In this document: piece after piece, positions 1 to 5,183 of the stretch
Numbering within the stretch: the stretch's first letter is position 1
Layout of the letters: each line of letters starts with the position of its first letter
DNA from: Euryarchaeota archaeon UBA549
Lineage (GTDB): Archaea; Thermoplasmatota; Poseidoniia; Poseidoniales; Poseidoniaceae
Assembly: GCA_002495645.1 (NCBI GenBank)
Contig: DAGF01000071.1
Location: forward strand, 1 to 5,183
DNA: 5,183 bases
Direction: 5' to 3'
Program-made: the position numbers and the translations under genes
Notes under the pieces: generated by a model
What the model saw: the letters and a program-made list of their open reading frames with translations, nothing else
What the model was told of the DNA's origin: nothing
Database searches by the model: none

Positions 1-1155
1 GATTTTTACAACGTTGAAAGCCTCTTGACCGAAGAAGAAATCATGGTCAGGGACATGGTACGAGAATGGGTTGACGAAGCGGTCATTCCCAAGATTGAGC
101 AAGCCTGCGAGGAAGGCGTCTTTCTCGATGAGTGGCGTGTCGCTTTGGGCGAGATGGGCGTGCTCGGTGCGCCCTTGAAAGGCTACGGCTGCCCAGGACT
201 CTCCTACGTCGCCTACGGTTTGATTTGTCAAGAATTGGAGCGAGGCGACAGCGGGCTTCGCTCCTTTGCTTCCGTGCAAGGCTCGCTTGCCATGTACCCT
301 ATCTGGGATTTTGGCTCTGAAGAGCAGAAGGAGAAATACCTTCCAAAAATGGCCTCCGGAGAATGGATTGGGTGTTTTGGTTTGACCGAGCCCGATTATG
401 GTTCCAACCCTGGCGACATGGTCACCAAGGCCGAAGACAAAGGCGACCACTACCTCCTGAACGGGGCGAAAATGTGGATCACCAACGGCACCATTGCCGA
501 CATTGCCGTGGTGTGGGCCAAACTTGACGGGGTCATTCGCGGGTTCATCGTCGAGAAAGACGACGAGGGCTTCTCTGCCCCCGAGATGAAAGGGAAGCAC
601 TCCCTTAAAGCCAGCGTTACGAGCGAATTGGTCTTCCAAGATTGCAAGATTCCCAAGGACCGCATGCTGCCCGGTGTGAAGGGTCTTCGCGGGCCGTTCT
701 CCTGCCTGAACAACGCCCGATACGGCATCTCATGGGGCGCTTTGGGTTCCGCCATGGCCTGTTTCCACAGCGCCAAAACCTACGCCTTGTCCCGCATCCA
801 ATTCGACCATCCCATCGCCTCCTACCAGTTGGTCCAGAACAAGCTGGCGTGGATGCTTCGTGAAATCACCAAGGGGCAACTCTTGGCCTACCACCTGGGC
901 AAAAAGAAGGACGACGGTACGTGGTTCCCCGAACAAATCTCGCTCGCCAAGATGAACAACGTTGACATCGCTTTGGAAATCGCTCGGGTCGCCCGAGACA
1001 TCCACGGTGCGAACGGTATCCTCGACGAATACCCCATCATGCGCCACATGGCGAACCTCGAGTCAGTGAAAACTTACGAAGGCACCCATGACATCCACAA
1101 TCTCATTCTCGGCCGCTACATCACGGGCATTCAGGCCTTTACGCGCCAAGCGTGA
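1..1155 (+). CDS. Glutaryl-CoA dehydrogenase-like acyl-CoA dehydrogenase (5' end outside window)
   Basis: A flavoprotein of the acyl-CoA dehydrogenase superfamily, closest by motif to glutaryl-CoA dehydrogenase, which oxidatively decarboxylates glutaryl-CoA to crotonyl-CoA and CO2 in lysine/tryptophan breakdown and passes electrons to ETF. The frame is open to base 1 (DFYNVESLLTEEE...), and homologues have this stretch inside the protein, so the true start is upstream; the in-frame TTG at 25 is unlikely to be used. Numbering from base 1, the protein shows the flavin/substrate region CFGLTEPDYGSNPGD (from about residue 125), the MWITNG motif (about 158), ARYGISWG in the C-terminal helical domain, and TYEGTHDIHNLILGR near the end with the catalytic base Glu360 preceded by Tyr359. 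The ERGDSGLRS segment supplies Glu80, Arg87 and Ser88, matching human Glu87, Arg94 and Ser95 that bind the substrate gamma-carboxylate. This set favours glutaryl-CoA over simple acyl-CoA substrates. It is followed after 6 bases by a thioesterase-like gene. Confidence 0.93.
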   Translation, partial: DFYNVESLLTEEEIMVRDMVREWVDEAVIPKIEQACEEGVFLDEWRVALGEMGVLGAPLKGYGCPGLSYVAYGLICQELERGDSGLRSFASVQGSLAMYPIWDFGSEEQKEKYLPKMASGEWIGCFGLTEPDYGSNPGDMVTKAEDKGDHYLLNGAKMWITNGTIADIAVVWAKLDGVIRGFIVEKDDEGFSAPEMKGKHSLKASVTSELVFQDCKIPKDRMLPGVKGLRGPFSCLNNARYGISWGALGSAMACFHSAKTYALSRIQFDHPIASYQLVQNKLAWMLREITKGQLLAYHLGKKKDDGTWFPEQISLAKMNNVDIALEIARVARDIHGANGILDEYPIMRHMANLESVKTYEGTHDIHNLILGRYITGIQAFTRQA

Positions 1156-1161
1156 TACACG

Positions 1162-1686
1162 ATGTACGCCTACCTGCGGTTGGCCTTGATGGTCATTAAG
1201 AACACGTTCCGGAAGCGAGAGGTGTTTGATCCCACCACATCCTACGTCTGGACCGTTCGTCCCGGTTTGGCCGACCTTGATGTCTATCCAGAGGTCAACA
1301 ACGGCCGCCATTTCGTACTCTTTGACCTCGCCAGGTACGACCTAGCCATGCGAACCGGCTTGTTCCGATGGGTTCGAAAGACCCGCTCTGCCTTCGTGGT
1401 GGCCGGGTCAACCATCCGCTACCGTCACCGCCTGCGACCGTGGCGGCGCACGCAAGTCATCACCGATTTGGTTGGCATGGATGACCGCTTTTTCTACTTC
1501 CAGCAACGAACCGTGCAGTCAGGACGAACCTGCTCGTTGGCGCTGCTACGAACCGGGGTTCGCAGAAAGGGAGCAATCCATCCTGAGGAAGTGTTGGAAG
1601 GCATGGGGCTGAGCATCGAGCCATTCATGCATTCATGGGTGGCCGAATGGAACACGTGGGATGATGAGCGGCCCTGGCCGATCTGA
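1162..1686 (+). CDS. Hotdog-fold acyl-CoA thioesterase-like protein (THEM6/4HBT-like)
   Basis: A 174-residue single-domain protein resembling the thioesterase-like hotdog family that includes THEM6 and bacterial 4HBT-type relatives. The N-terminus (MYAYLRLALMVIKNTFRKRE) matches the usual hydrophobic/basic lead of this family, which supports the ATG at 1162, although no Shine-Dalgarno is seen. The core motif is DLDVYPEVNNGRHFVLFDLARYDLxxRTGL (residues 38-67), equivalent to the family's DLDxNxHMNNGRYL, followed by a strand with AGSTIRYRHRLRPW (81-94) and DDRFFYFQQRT (107-117). The usual His of the motif is Glu44 here, while Asp40 and Asn46-Asn47 remain. The family hydrolyses acyl-CoA or other acyl thioesters; the substrate is not readable here. 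It starts 6 bases after the acyl-CoA dehydrogenase stop, so the two are probably one transcript. Its stop is 3 bases from the stop of the opposite-strand synthase gene. Assignment to the fold is good; catalytic activity is an inference. Confidence 0.8.
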   Translation: MYAYLRLALMVIKNTFRKREVFDPTTSYVWTVRPGLADLDVYPEVNNGRHFVLFDLARYDLAMRTGLFRWVRKTRSAFVVAGSTIRYRHRLRPWRRTQVITDLVGMDDRFFYFQQRTVQSGRTCSLALLRTGVRRKGAIHPEEVLEGMGLSIEPFMHSWVAEWNTWDDERPWPI

Positions 1687-1689
1687 TCT

Positions 1690-3042
1690 TCAAACGCTTG
1701 GCAAGAGGCCGACACGTGCAAGCGCTCCCCAAACGGGGTCAAGGAAGCCTGGCAGGAAGCGGTGGCGCAGGTAAACAGCAGCGGCAAGCGAGATTTTCTG
1801 CGCTTTGTTGAGCTTGACACGCTGAGTGAACACGTCGCCTTGCTGCTTCTCGATTTGTCGCAAAATCTTGTCGTAGAAGGCGATCATGGCTGCAGGTGAG
1901 TAGCGGCTACGCCGAGGCAACAATGGCAGAAGGGCTCGGGCTTCTTCGAGATAGGTGCGAGCACGAGCAGCATAATGGCGGCAATAAGGTTCCCAATGCT
2001 TGTTCAGGACGATTTTTCCGTCGAGTTCCTGTTCGGTCATGTCGTTACGCTCGAGCTCGTCAAGCGGCAGATAGACTCGGTCTCGCTGAATGTCTTCACC
2101 AACATCTCGCAAGACGTTGGTCAGTTGCATGAAGATGCCCCACGACTCGGCGTATTTTCGTGCCATTGGGTTATCGTAGCCGTAGACTTCAATGCACATC
2201 AGGCCAACGACGGAGGCAACTCGGTAGCAGTAAACATAGAGTTCGTCAAAGGTGCGGTAACGGTTGTTGTAGAGGTCGTCCTCCATGCCCGAAATCAAGT
2301 CGTCAAAGACTTCTCTGGGGATGTTGTAGCGGCGGACGGTGTCCTTCAACGCAAGGAAAACGGGGTCGGTTGAGTGCACATCACCGTAGCAAGTGGAGAG
2401 TTTCTTGCGGAAGAAGAAGAGTTGAGTGATTTTGTTGAGGTAGGCCTCTTCGTCAAGGATGGTTCCACGGTCTTGCAAGGATTCAAGTTGGTTCCGGTAA
2501 GCTGTCGCTTCAGGGTCCATCTCTCCCTTGCTTCCAGGGAATCGGTCAGCCCAGTCGCCGTCAGCGATGTCGTCTGCACGTCGGCAGAAAGCGTAGATGG
2601 CGCACATGGCCAGTCGCTGTTCATCTGGTAGGTACTTGAAGGAGTGGTAGAAGTTACCCGCTTCCCGCATGGTCAGTTCCTCGCAGTATCGGTAGGCGAG
2701 TTTGTAGAGTTCTGCTGGAGGCTTTTCCGACCAGATTGGAGCATCCAGGTGGGAAAAGGGGTCAACCAGTTCGTTGGTTTCACCGACGATACCGATGAAC
2801 GAGGCACCCTCTCGCAGAGCCTCCATGGCGGTCACGCTCACAGCCTTCACGGCGTCTCGTGCGAGGGTGACACCCGCACGGAGTCGGTCAAGGGTGGTGG
2901 GGGGTCGAACCTCTTCCTCGCCGTTTCTGCTCGCTGCGTTGCCCTTGAGGGGAAACAGCAAATCGAGCGGCTTGCGGCGTTCCAGCATCCTAACCGTACC
3001 GCCCTCGCGTCCCTTGTTTATGAGACCTCGCCTCAATCGCAT
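1690..3042 (-). CDS. Squalene/phytoene synthase family protein (CrtB/HpnD-like) with long N-terminal extension
   Basis: A 450-residue trans-isoprenyl diphosphate synthase of the head-to-head type, joining two prenyl diphosphates (C15 to a presqualene/squalene-type product or C20 to phytoene) with Mg2+. The catalytic domain spans about residues 112-410. It has the NFYHSFKYLP lead-in, first Asp motif RRADDIADG (Asp157-Asp161), the signature YCYRVASVVGLMCIEVYGY (271-289), and second motif LTNVLRDVGEDIQRDRVYLP (307-326; Asp313, Asp317). The tail with YDKILRQIEKQQGDVFTQRV (390-409) is typical of CrtB and HpnD. Residues 1-110 have no counterpart I recognise: a basic first 25 residues, then a predicted helical stretch (about 50-80). 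Usual family length is about 280-340. ATG at 3042 is the longest start and fits a TATA-like box 21-36 bases upstream. Met19 (2988) is an alternative; neither has a clear ribosome binding site. The adjacent upstream gene is a paralogue. Phytoene versus squalene-type product is undecided. Confidence 0.9.
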   Translation of the reverse strand: MRLRRGLINKGREGGTVRMLERRKPLDLLFPLKGNAASRNGEEEVRPPTTLDRLRAGVTLARDAVKAVSVTAMEALREGASFIGIVGETNELVDPFSHLDAPIWSEKPPAELYKLAYRYCEELTMREAGNFYHSFKYLPDEQRLAMCAIYAFCRRADDIADGDWADRFPGSKGEMDPEATAYRNQLESLQDRGTILDEEAYLNKITQLFFFRKKLSTCYGDVHSTDPVFLALKDTVRRYNIPREVFDDLISGMEDDLYNNRYRTFDELYVYCYRVASVVGLMCIEVYGYDNPMARKYAESWGIFMQLTNVLRDVGEDIQRDRVYLPLDELERNDMTEQELDGKIVLNKHWEPYCRHYAARARTYLEEARALLPLLPRRSRYSPAAMIAFYDKILRQIEKQQGDVFTQRVKLNKAQKISLAAAVYLRHRFLPGFLDPVWGALARVGLLPSV

Positions 3043-3062
3043 GGCGTAGGGATGTTCTTTGA

Positions 3063-3078
3063 TTTTAAGTAAGTATAA
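3063..3078 (-). promoter_or_regulatory. TATA-like promoter element before the CrtB/HpnD-like gene
   Basis: Read on the - strand, this stretch is TTATACTTACTTAAAA, with TTATACTTA centred about 32 bases and TTAAAA about 21-26 bases before ATG 3042. In an archaeon this placing would suit a TATA box for a leaderless or short-leader transcript, which agrees with the missing Shine-Dalgarno. As a bacterial promoter, TATACT could be a -10 box, but no -35 hexamer sits at a suitable distance. The element is inferred from composition and spacing only. Confidence 0.4.
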
Positions 3079-3107
3079 TTTTACAAAGGAAGTAAATTTC
3101 TATAGAA
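3077..3107. repeat. AT-rich inverted repeat and 10-bp palindrome between the two synthase genes
   Basis: AATTTTAC (3077-3084) and GTAAATTT (3092-3099) form 8-base arms with one mismatch around a 7-base loop. Overlapping their end is the perfect palindrome TTCTATAGAA (3098-3107). They lie just past the stop of the squalene synthase-like gene and upstream of the TATA-like element of the next. They could mark transcript end or an operator; the hairpin is weak and has no following T-run, so a classical intrinsic terminator is unlikely. Confidence 0.35.
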
Positions 3108-3110
3108 TGG

Positions 3111-4166
3111 CTACTTATCTCGGTTTTTCTCCAGAAGACGATTCACGCCTCCGGGGATGATAAGCGCCCTTAGGAGTTTACGGGCATAGGCTTTCATTTC
3201 ATCTCGCGTCACTTTGATTCGGTCTTCTGAATTGAGAATGTTACCCTCTCGAAGAAGCGTTACCGTTCGCTGACCAACCAAGACGGGAAGCATGCACGAG
3301 GCTCGTAGCCGGAATTGAGTATCGGGAATCATCCTGATGTAGGCGGTGGCCGCTTCGAGATGTTCGTTGGTCAAATCCAAGTATCGGTCGTACAGTGGCC
3401 GGAAGGTTGCAAGGTTTTCATCATTGAGCAAATCCTCGGGCTTGAGTCCGATGGTTTTCAGGGGTGCTTCTGGGATGTAGCTGCGTCCAAAACGCAAATC
3501 TTCGGGGATGTCTCGCAGGATGTTGATCATCTGCAGGGCCTTACCAAATCGAATGCCACGTTCCATGAATAAGGCTTCTTCTTCAGGAGGCAGTTTCATC
3601 AAATGGGCCAGCGACATCTTCGTCCAAAACACACCAACGCATCCAGCAACTCTGAAGGTGTAATCATCAAGTTCCTCCTCGTTGGCTAGGGCAGAGATGT
3701 TCCCGCCCTCGTTCGCCGGGCCGAAGCGCTCAAGGTCAAGCAATTGGCCTCCAACAATGATGTCGAGACATTCTAACATGCGTTCCTGGTCTTCGGGGCT
3801 GTAGACTTGGAGGCCGTCAACGACGTCCCTGACATTTCGGAGAAGTTCGGCCTCGTGTTCGTTGTCCTGGAGTTCCGCTAATTCACTCAAATCCGGAAGG
3901 TCCTCGCCACGGCCTTGCACGGCGTCGTTGTAGGCTTTGAGGTGGCTGGAGAGCAGGCTCGTCTCACCCACCTTGGAATCCGCAATCGTATCGGCGACCC
4001 TTGCCAGCAGGTAGAGAAGGCCAATTTGGCCTCGGGTTTTCTTTGGAAGGTATTTCAGTGTCGGGTAAAACGACCGTGAGGTGGTCTCCAAGAGACGGTC
4101 GATTTTTTCATTCACCAAAACCGGCAATGTAATCCTCTCCGACTCGCCCACCGTGCCCTTCTGCAT
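3111..4166 (-). CDS. Squalene synthase-like protein (squalene/phytoene synthase family)
   Basis: A 351-residue head-to-head prenyl synthase closer to squalene synthase (farnesyl-diphosphate farnesyltransferase) than to CrtB. It shows TTSRSFYPTLKYLP (28-41), GLLYLLARVADTIADS with the first Asp motif Asp59/Asp63, QLLDLERFG (141-149), YTFRVAGCVGVFWTKM (169-184), and the second motif MINILRDIPEDLRFGRSYIP (213-232; Asp219, Asp223). Both metal-binding sites are complete. It has no C-terminal membrane anchor of the eukaryotic kind and would be soluble or peripheral. Expected chemistry is condensation of two farnesyl diphosphates to presqualene diphosphate and possibly on to squalene; the reductive step cannot be judged from sequence. 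An in-frame TGA sits 12 codons before the ATG, with no alternative start between. A TTG at 4127 (residue 14) has GGAGAGG 6 bases before it and is a rival start, still ahead of the conserved core. The gene precedes its CrtB/HpnD-like paralogue by 68 bases in the same direction. Confidence 0.9.
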   Translation of the reverse strand: MQKGTVGESERITLPVLVNEKIDRLLETTSRSFYPTLKYLPKKTRGQIGLLYLLARVADTIADSKVGETSLLSSHLKAYNDAVQGRGEDLPDLSELAELQDNEHEAELLRNVRDVVDGLQVYSPEDQERMLECLDIIVGGQLLDLERFGPANEGGNISALANEEELDDYTFRVAGCVGVFWTKMSLAHLMKLPPEEEALFMERGIRFGKALQMINILRDIPEDLRFGRSYIPEAPLKTIGLKPEDLLNDENLATFRPLYDRYLDLTNEHLEAATAYIRMIPDTQFRLRASCMLPVLVGQRTVTLLREGNILNSEDRIKVTRDEMKAYARKLLRALIIPGGVNRLLEKNRDK

Positions 4167-4289
4167 GAAGATATTCGTCCGAGCGACTCCGTCGTCCCCT
4201 CATGCTGTGAGAAGTCATGGGATTGAGGGCATCTTGACGCAATCCTTTAGGAACAGTAGCCTGACCAAACCATAGAAGGGGGTGGCACC
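4167..4289. other. Divergent intergenic region
   Basis: These 123 bases separate the start of the squalene synthase-like gene (- strand) from that of the zinc-ribbon gene (+ strand), and must carry promoters for both unless either is transcribed from further away. On the + strand TTGACG (about 4234-4239) could be a bacterial -35 box, but the matching -10 position reads TAGCCT, a poor fit. No convincing TATA box is visible in either direction, and I see no small gene or RNA in it. Confidence 0.4.
4278..4284 (+). promoter_or_regulatory. Shine-Dalgarno site of the zinc-ribbon gene
   Basis: GGGGGTG lies 5 bases before ATG 4290 and pairs well with the 3' end of 16S rRNA. It is the only clear ribosome binding site before a chosen start in the window, and it fixes this start. 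Confidence 0.7.
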
Positions 4290-5183
4290 ATGAACTGCAG
4301 CGCATGCGGCGAACAAATTCCAGCAGACAGTATGTTCTGCCCTGAATGCGGCGCCCGACAGGACAATTCCGTCGCCGGAGGTTTCGCTCCCGCCCCCAAT
4401 CAGAGCATTCCGAACTTCCCTCCTCAGCAGCGCTCCTTTGACCCTGTTTCTGGACAAGCACAACGCATGCAACAAGAAGCCAACATGAATCAGATGGGCC
4501 AGTTCCCTGCCGATATGATGCAGGGCATGGCTCAGGGGATTCAACAGCAGCAGAATCTTCCACCCGGGGCCTATCCTCAACAACCTCTCCAAGGAAACTT
4601 TCCGCCCAATCAATTCCCACCTAACCAATTCCCACCTAACCAATTCCCGCCCCAACAAGGGAACGTCCTCCCCACCAATCAACAAACTCCGATGAACGAC
4701 ATGCCCAATCCGCAGCGCGGACCGTCCATCGCCAGCGGCGCAGTGCCCAGCTCGAGCAATGTTTCACCAATGGCTGCCGGTGGAACCAAAGTCGCTCATA
4801 ACCCCGCCAACTCCCCTACCGATGCCATGGTGAACCGCCTTGCAGAAGCAGAGCGAGCTGTCAAAGATGAGCGTCGAAGCCAATGGCTTTCCATGAATCA
4901 ATCTCCCGCATCCTCGGTGCTGGCCAACCTTGGCGGTGGTGAACTTCCCGCCCATCTGCGAAGCGGTGCTGAAGGAGGCAACGCCGCTGCAGAAATCATG
5001 GCCGGTGCATTGAATCCTGCCAAGAAAGACGCACCCAATGATGCACTTCTCCGCCGCATATCGGAAGTTGCTGTGCGACGTGTTGCGCGAAAGCGAGGCG
5101 TAGCGGTTGAGGCCCCGCAGACCAAACTTGAGGATGACCAGTTCATGGTCAACATCACCTACATTGATGACGGCCGTGTGCTG
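4290..5183 (+). CDS. Zinc-ribbon protein with Q/P-rich disordered linker (3' end outside window)
   Basis: The frame is open for 298 codons from ATG 4290 to the window edge without a stop. Residues 3-20 form a compact zinc ribbon (CSAC then CPEC; Cys3, Cys6, Cys17, Cys20), common in archaeal and bacterial proteins of unknown role. Residues about 25-165 are low complexity and rich in Gln, Pro, Asn, Met and Gly, almost certainly disordered, with a QQQQ run at 85-88 and FPPNQ repeats at 104-123. Residues about 177-202 look helical and charged (VNRLAEAERAVKDERR), and 249-270 form a basic helix (LLRRISEVAVRRVARKRG). A strand-like segment QFMVNITYIDDGRVL begins near 284 and is cut off. There is no signal peptide or membrane segment, so it is probably cytoplasmic. 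A strong ribosome binding site lies 5 bases upstream. It is transcribed away from the squalene synthase-like gene. I do not recognise the family; protein- or nucleic-acid-binding scaffolding would be a guess. Confidence 0.85.
   Translation, partial: MNCSACGEQIPADSMFCPECGARQDNSVAGGFAPAPNQSIPNFPPQQRSFDPVSGQAQRMQQEANMNQMGQFPADMMQGMAQGIQQQQNLPPGAYPQQPLQGNFPPNQFPPNQFPPNQFPPQQGNVLPTNQQTPMNDMPNPQRGPSIASGAVPSSSNVSPMAAGGTKVAHNPANSPTDAMVNRLAEAERAVKDERRSQWLSMNQSPASSVLANLGGGELPAHLRSGAEGGNAAAEIMAGALNPAKKDAPNDALLRRISEVAVRRVARKRGVAVEAPQTKLEDDQFMVNITYIDDGRVL
4599..4658 (+). repeat. Tandem 15-bp coding repeat (FPPNQ)n
   Basis: Three in-frame copies encode FPPNQ (4599-4613, 4614-4628, 4629-4643), followed by a degenerate fourth reading FPPQQ (4644-4658). 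Copies two and three are identical at the DNA level (TTCCCACCTAACCAA), and copy one differs at synonymous positions, indicating recent duplication by slippage or unequal exchange. It lies in the disordered linker of the zinc-ribbon protein. Confidence 0.85.

Noticed and set aside
25..27. TTG at 25 as start of the acyl-CoA dehydrogenase
   Set aside because: The frame is open to the window edge, and the residues before it (DFYNVESL) match sequence normally inside glutaryl-CoA dehydrogenases; the gene is truncated by the window.
1975..3072. Several + strand open frames opposite the CrtB/HpnD-like gene
   Set aside because: They lie antisense to a gene with clear family motifs, show no recognisable motifs and have biased composition expected of shadow frames.
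3077..3099. Intrinsic terminator after the squalene synthase-like gene
   Set aside because: The stem is AT-only with a mismatch and is not followed by a T-run, so it is listed only as an inverted repeat.
4234..4262. Sigma-70-type promoter for the zinc-ribbon gene
   Set aside because: TTGACG resembles a -35 box, but the hexamer at the right spacing (TAGCCT) matches the -10 consensus at only half its positions.
4599..4658. Short tandem repeats as a CRISPR-like or mobile feature
   Set aside because: Units are 15 bp, in frame, contiguous without spacers and encode FPPNQ, so this is a coding repeat.
4108..4685. Two overlapping - strand frames opposite the zinc-ribbon gene
   Set aside because: The + strand frame has a zinc ribbon, a good ribosome binding site and 298 open codons; the antisense frames lack motifs and follow from its repetitive composition.

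Overview
This 5.2-kb window has about 50% GC, dense coding and five protein genes: two on the + strand (1-1686), two on the - strand (1690-4166) and one on the + strand running off the right edge (4290-5183). I see no RNA gene, insertion sequence, CRISPR array or attachment site. The layout is ordinary, compact prokaryotic chromosome. Several hints fit an archaeon such as a marine group II-type euryarchaeon: most starts have no Shine-Dalgarno, an AT-rich TATA-like block lies about 21-36 bases before one ATG, and there is a zinc-ribbon protein with a long disordered region. None is decisive, and a bacterium with the same gene families is possible. Origin is therefore an inference with low confidence.

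Left block (+ strand): a 5'-truncated acyl-CoA dehydrogenase closely matching glutaryl-CoA dehydrogenase, followed after only 6 bases by a hotdog-fold thioesterase-like protein. They are probably co-transcribed and suggest acyl-CoA catabolism (glutaryl-CoA to crotonyl-CoA) with an associated thioester hydrolase or binding protein. The second gene's stop lies 3 bases from the stop of the convergent gene on the other strand.

Middle block (- strand, transcribed right to left): two divergent paralogues of the squalene/phytoene synthase family. The first to be transcribed (3111-4166) is squalene synthase-like. The second (1690-3042) is CrtB/HpnD-like with an unusual N-terminal extension of about 110 residues. 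Both keep both Asp-rich metal-binding motifs. A 68-base, very AT-rich gap separates them and probably carries a promoter for the second. Together they point to head-to-head prenyl diphosphate condensation (squalene, dehydrosqualene or phytoene). The exact product cannot be read from sequence, and no desaturase or HpnE-type oxidoreductase is in view.

Right block (+ strand): a divergently transcribed gene with a good ribosome binding site. It encodes an N-terminal CxxC...CxxC zinc ribbon, then a long Q/P/N/M-rich, probably disordered linker containing tandem FPPNQ repeats, then the start of a more ordinary C-terminal region cut by the window edge. Its function is unknown.

No clearly new multi-gene system is visible. 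The items most worth a second look are the tandem synthase pair, the N-terminal extension of one of them, and the zinc-ribbon/repeat protein.
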